Under the pieces are notes generated by a model. The model was not told the DNA's origin, did not search any database, and saw only the letters and a list, made by a program, of their open reading frames with translations. Source: Arthrobacter sp. H16F315 (GTDB taxonomy: Bacteria; Actinomycetota; Actinomycetes; Actinomycetales; Micrococcaceae). Taken from it: DNA of 64,000 nt. Positions within the stretch are counted from its first letter, which is position 1. Every line of letters starts with the position of its first letter. Below, one piece after another: positions 63,839-64,000 of this stretch. A program made the translations under genes and the position numbers. The stretch is taken from the NCBI RefSeq assembly GCF_024124825.1, contig NZ_JAMXSS010000002.1, forward strand, positions 2,666,001-2,730,000, given 5' to 3'.

Positions 63839-64000
63839 TCAGGCCAGGATGTCGGCCAGGAAGGCTGCGGTATGGCTTTGGGTGGACTTTGCCACCTGTT
63901 CAGGTGTTCCGGAAGCCACAATTCGGCCACCGCCGGACCCTCCGTCTGGGCCCAGGTCGACGATCCAGTCAGCGCTCTTAATGACATCGAGGTTGTGCTC
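63839..64000 (-). CDS. uvrA: UvrABC system protein A, C-terminal end (5' truncated by window)
   Basis: Frame open from the window edge to TGA at 63839-63841, 53 residues: [20 protein letters not shown], then [20 protein letters not shown], the invariant end of the second ATPase domain of UvrA. DNA damage recognition in nucleotide excision repair. It is upstream of uvrC on the same strand, separated by the HAD and plsC genes. Confidence 0.93.
   Translation of the reverse strand, partial: EHNLDVIKSADWIVDLGPDGGSGGGRIVASGTPEQVAKSTQSHTAAFLADILA

Overview
This 64 kb window is high-GC actinobacterial chromosome, most like Arthrobacter or Pseudarthrobacter (Micrococcaceae). That placement rests on recognisable protein families (WhiA, RbpA, OpcA, DevR/DevS, actinobacterial GlgA) and on gene order. 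The stretch from uvrC to the suf genes runs uvrC-rapZ-yvcK-whiA ... gap-pgk-tpiA-secG ... pgl-opcA-zwf-pgi-tal-tkt-ctaB/ctaA-ABC-sufR-sufBDC-sufT, which closely parallels the Rv1420-Rv1466 order I recall from Mycobacterium tuberculosis. I see no tRNA, rRNA, insertion sequence, prophage or CRISPR array. The region looks like vertically inherited core genome.

Layout. 1-5 kb: the end of an acyl-CoA oxidase/dehydrogenase, the divergent glycogen pair glgA/glgC, and a zinc-ribbon SDR. 5-10 kb: a small dormancy-type island of a universal stress protein, DevR-like regulator, DevS-like GAF histidine kinase and two PPOX-fold proteins, with four candidate DosR-type boxes. 10-13 kb: a transglutaminase / alpha-E / circularly permuted ATP-grasp cassette. 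13-24 kb: YeiH-type exporter, pepN, lipoate ligase, rpmE2, an rRNA/tRNA methyltransferase, a TauE/SafE permease, an ABC ATPase, serB, an SDR and fabG. 24-34 kb: DUF3099, SURF1-like, YbaK, ABC-F, the biotin ECF transporter bioYMN, a thiolase/acyl-CoA ligase pair and a zinc metallopeptidase. 34-43 kb: Fe-S assembly (sufR-B-D-Rieske-C-T), an ABC exporter, and heme A synthesis (ctaA, ctaB). 43-56 kb: pentose phosphate and glycolytic genes (tkt, tal, pgi, zwf, opcA, pgl, then tpiA, pgk, gap) with rbpA and secG. 56-64 kb: sodA, whiA-yvcK-rapZ, uvrC, plsC, a HAD phosphatase and the end of uvrA.

The genes form coherent modules: NADPH supply (zwf/opcA/pgl), triose glycolysis, terminal oxidase maturation (ctaA, ctaB, SURF1), Fe-S assembly, and redox/hypoxia sensing.

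Thirteen genes, several expected to be essential (gap, pgk, rbpA), have their reading frame broken by a single-base change at a short homopolymer. Restoring that base gives a full-length protein every time. I read this as sequencing or assembly error, so these genes are listed at full length as CDS and flagged. The most interesting biology is the DosR-like regulon with matched promoter elements, the ATP-grasp/alpha-E/transglutaminase cassette, the suf operon without a desulfurase, a permuted lipoate ligase, and a thiolase that lacks its second catalytic cysteine.
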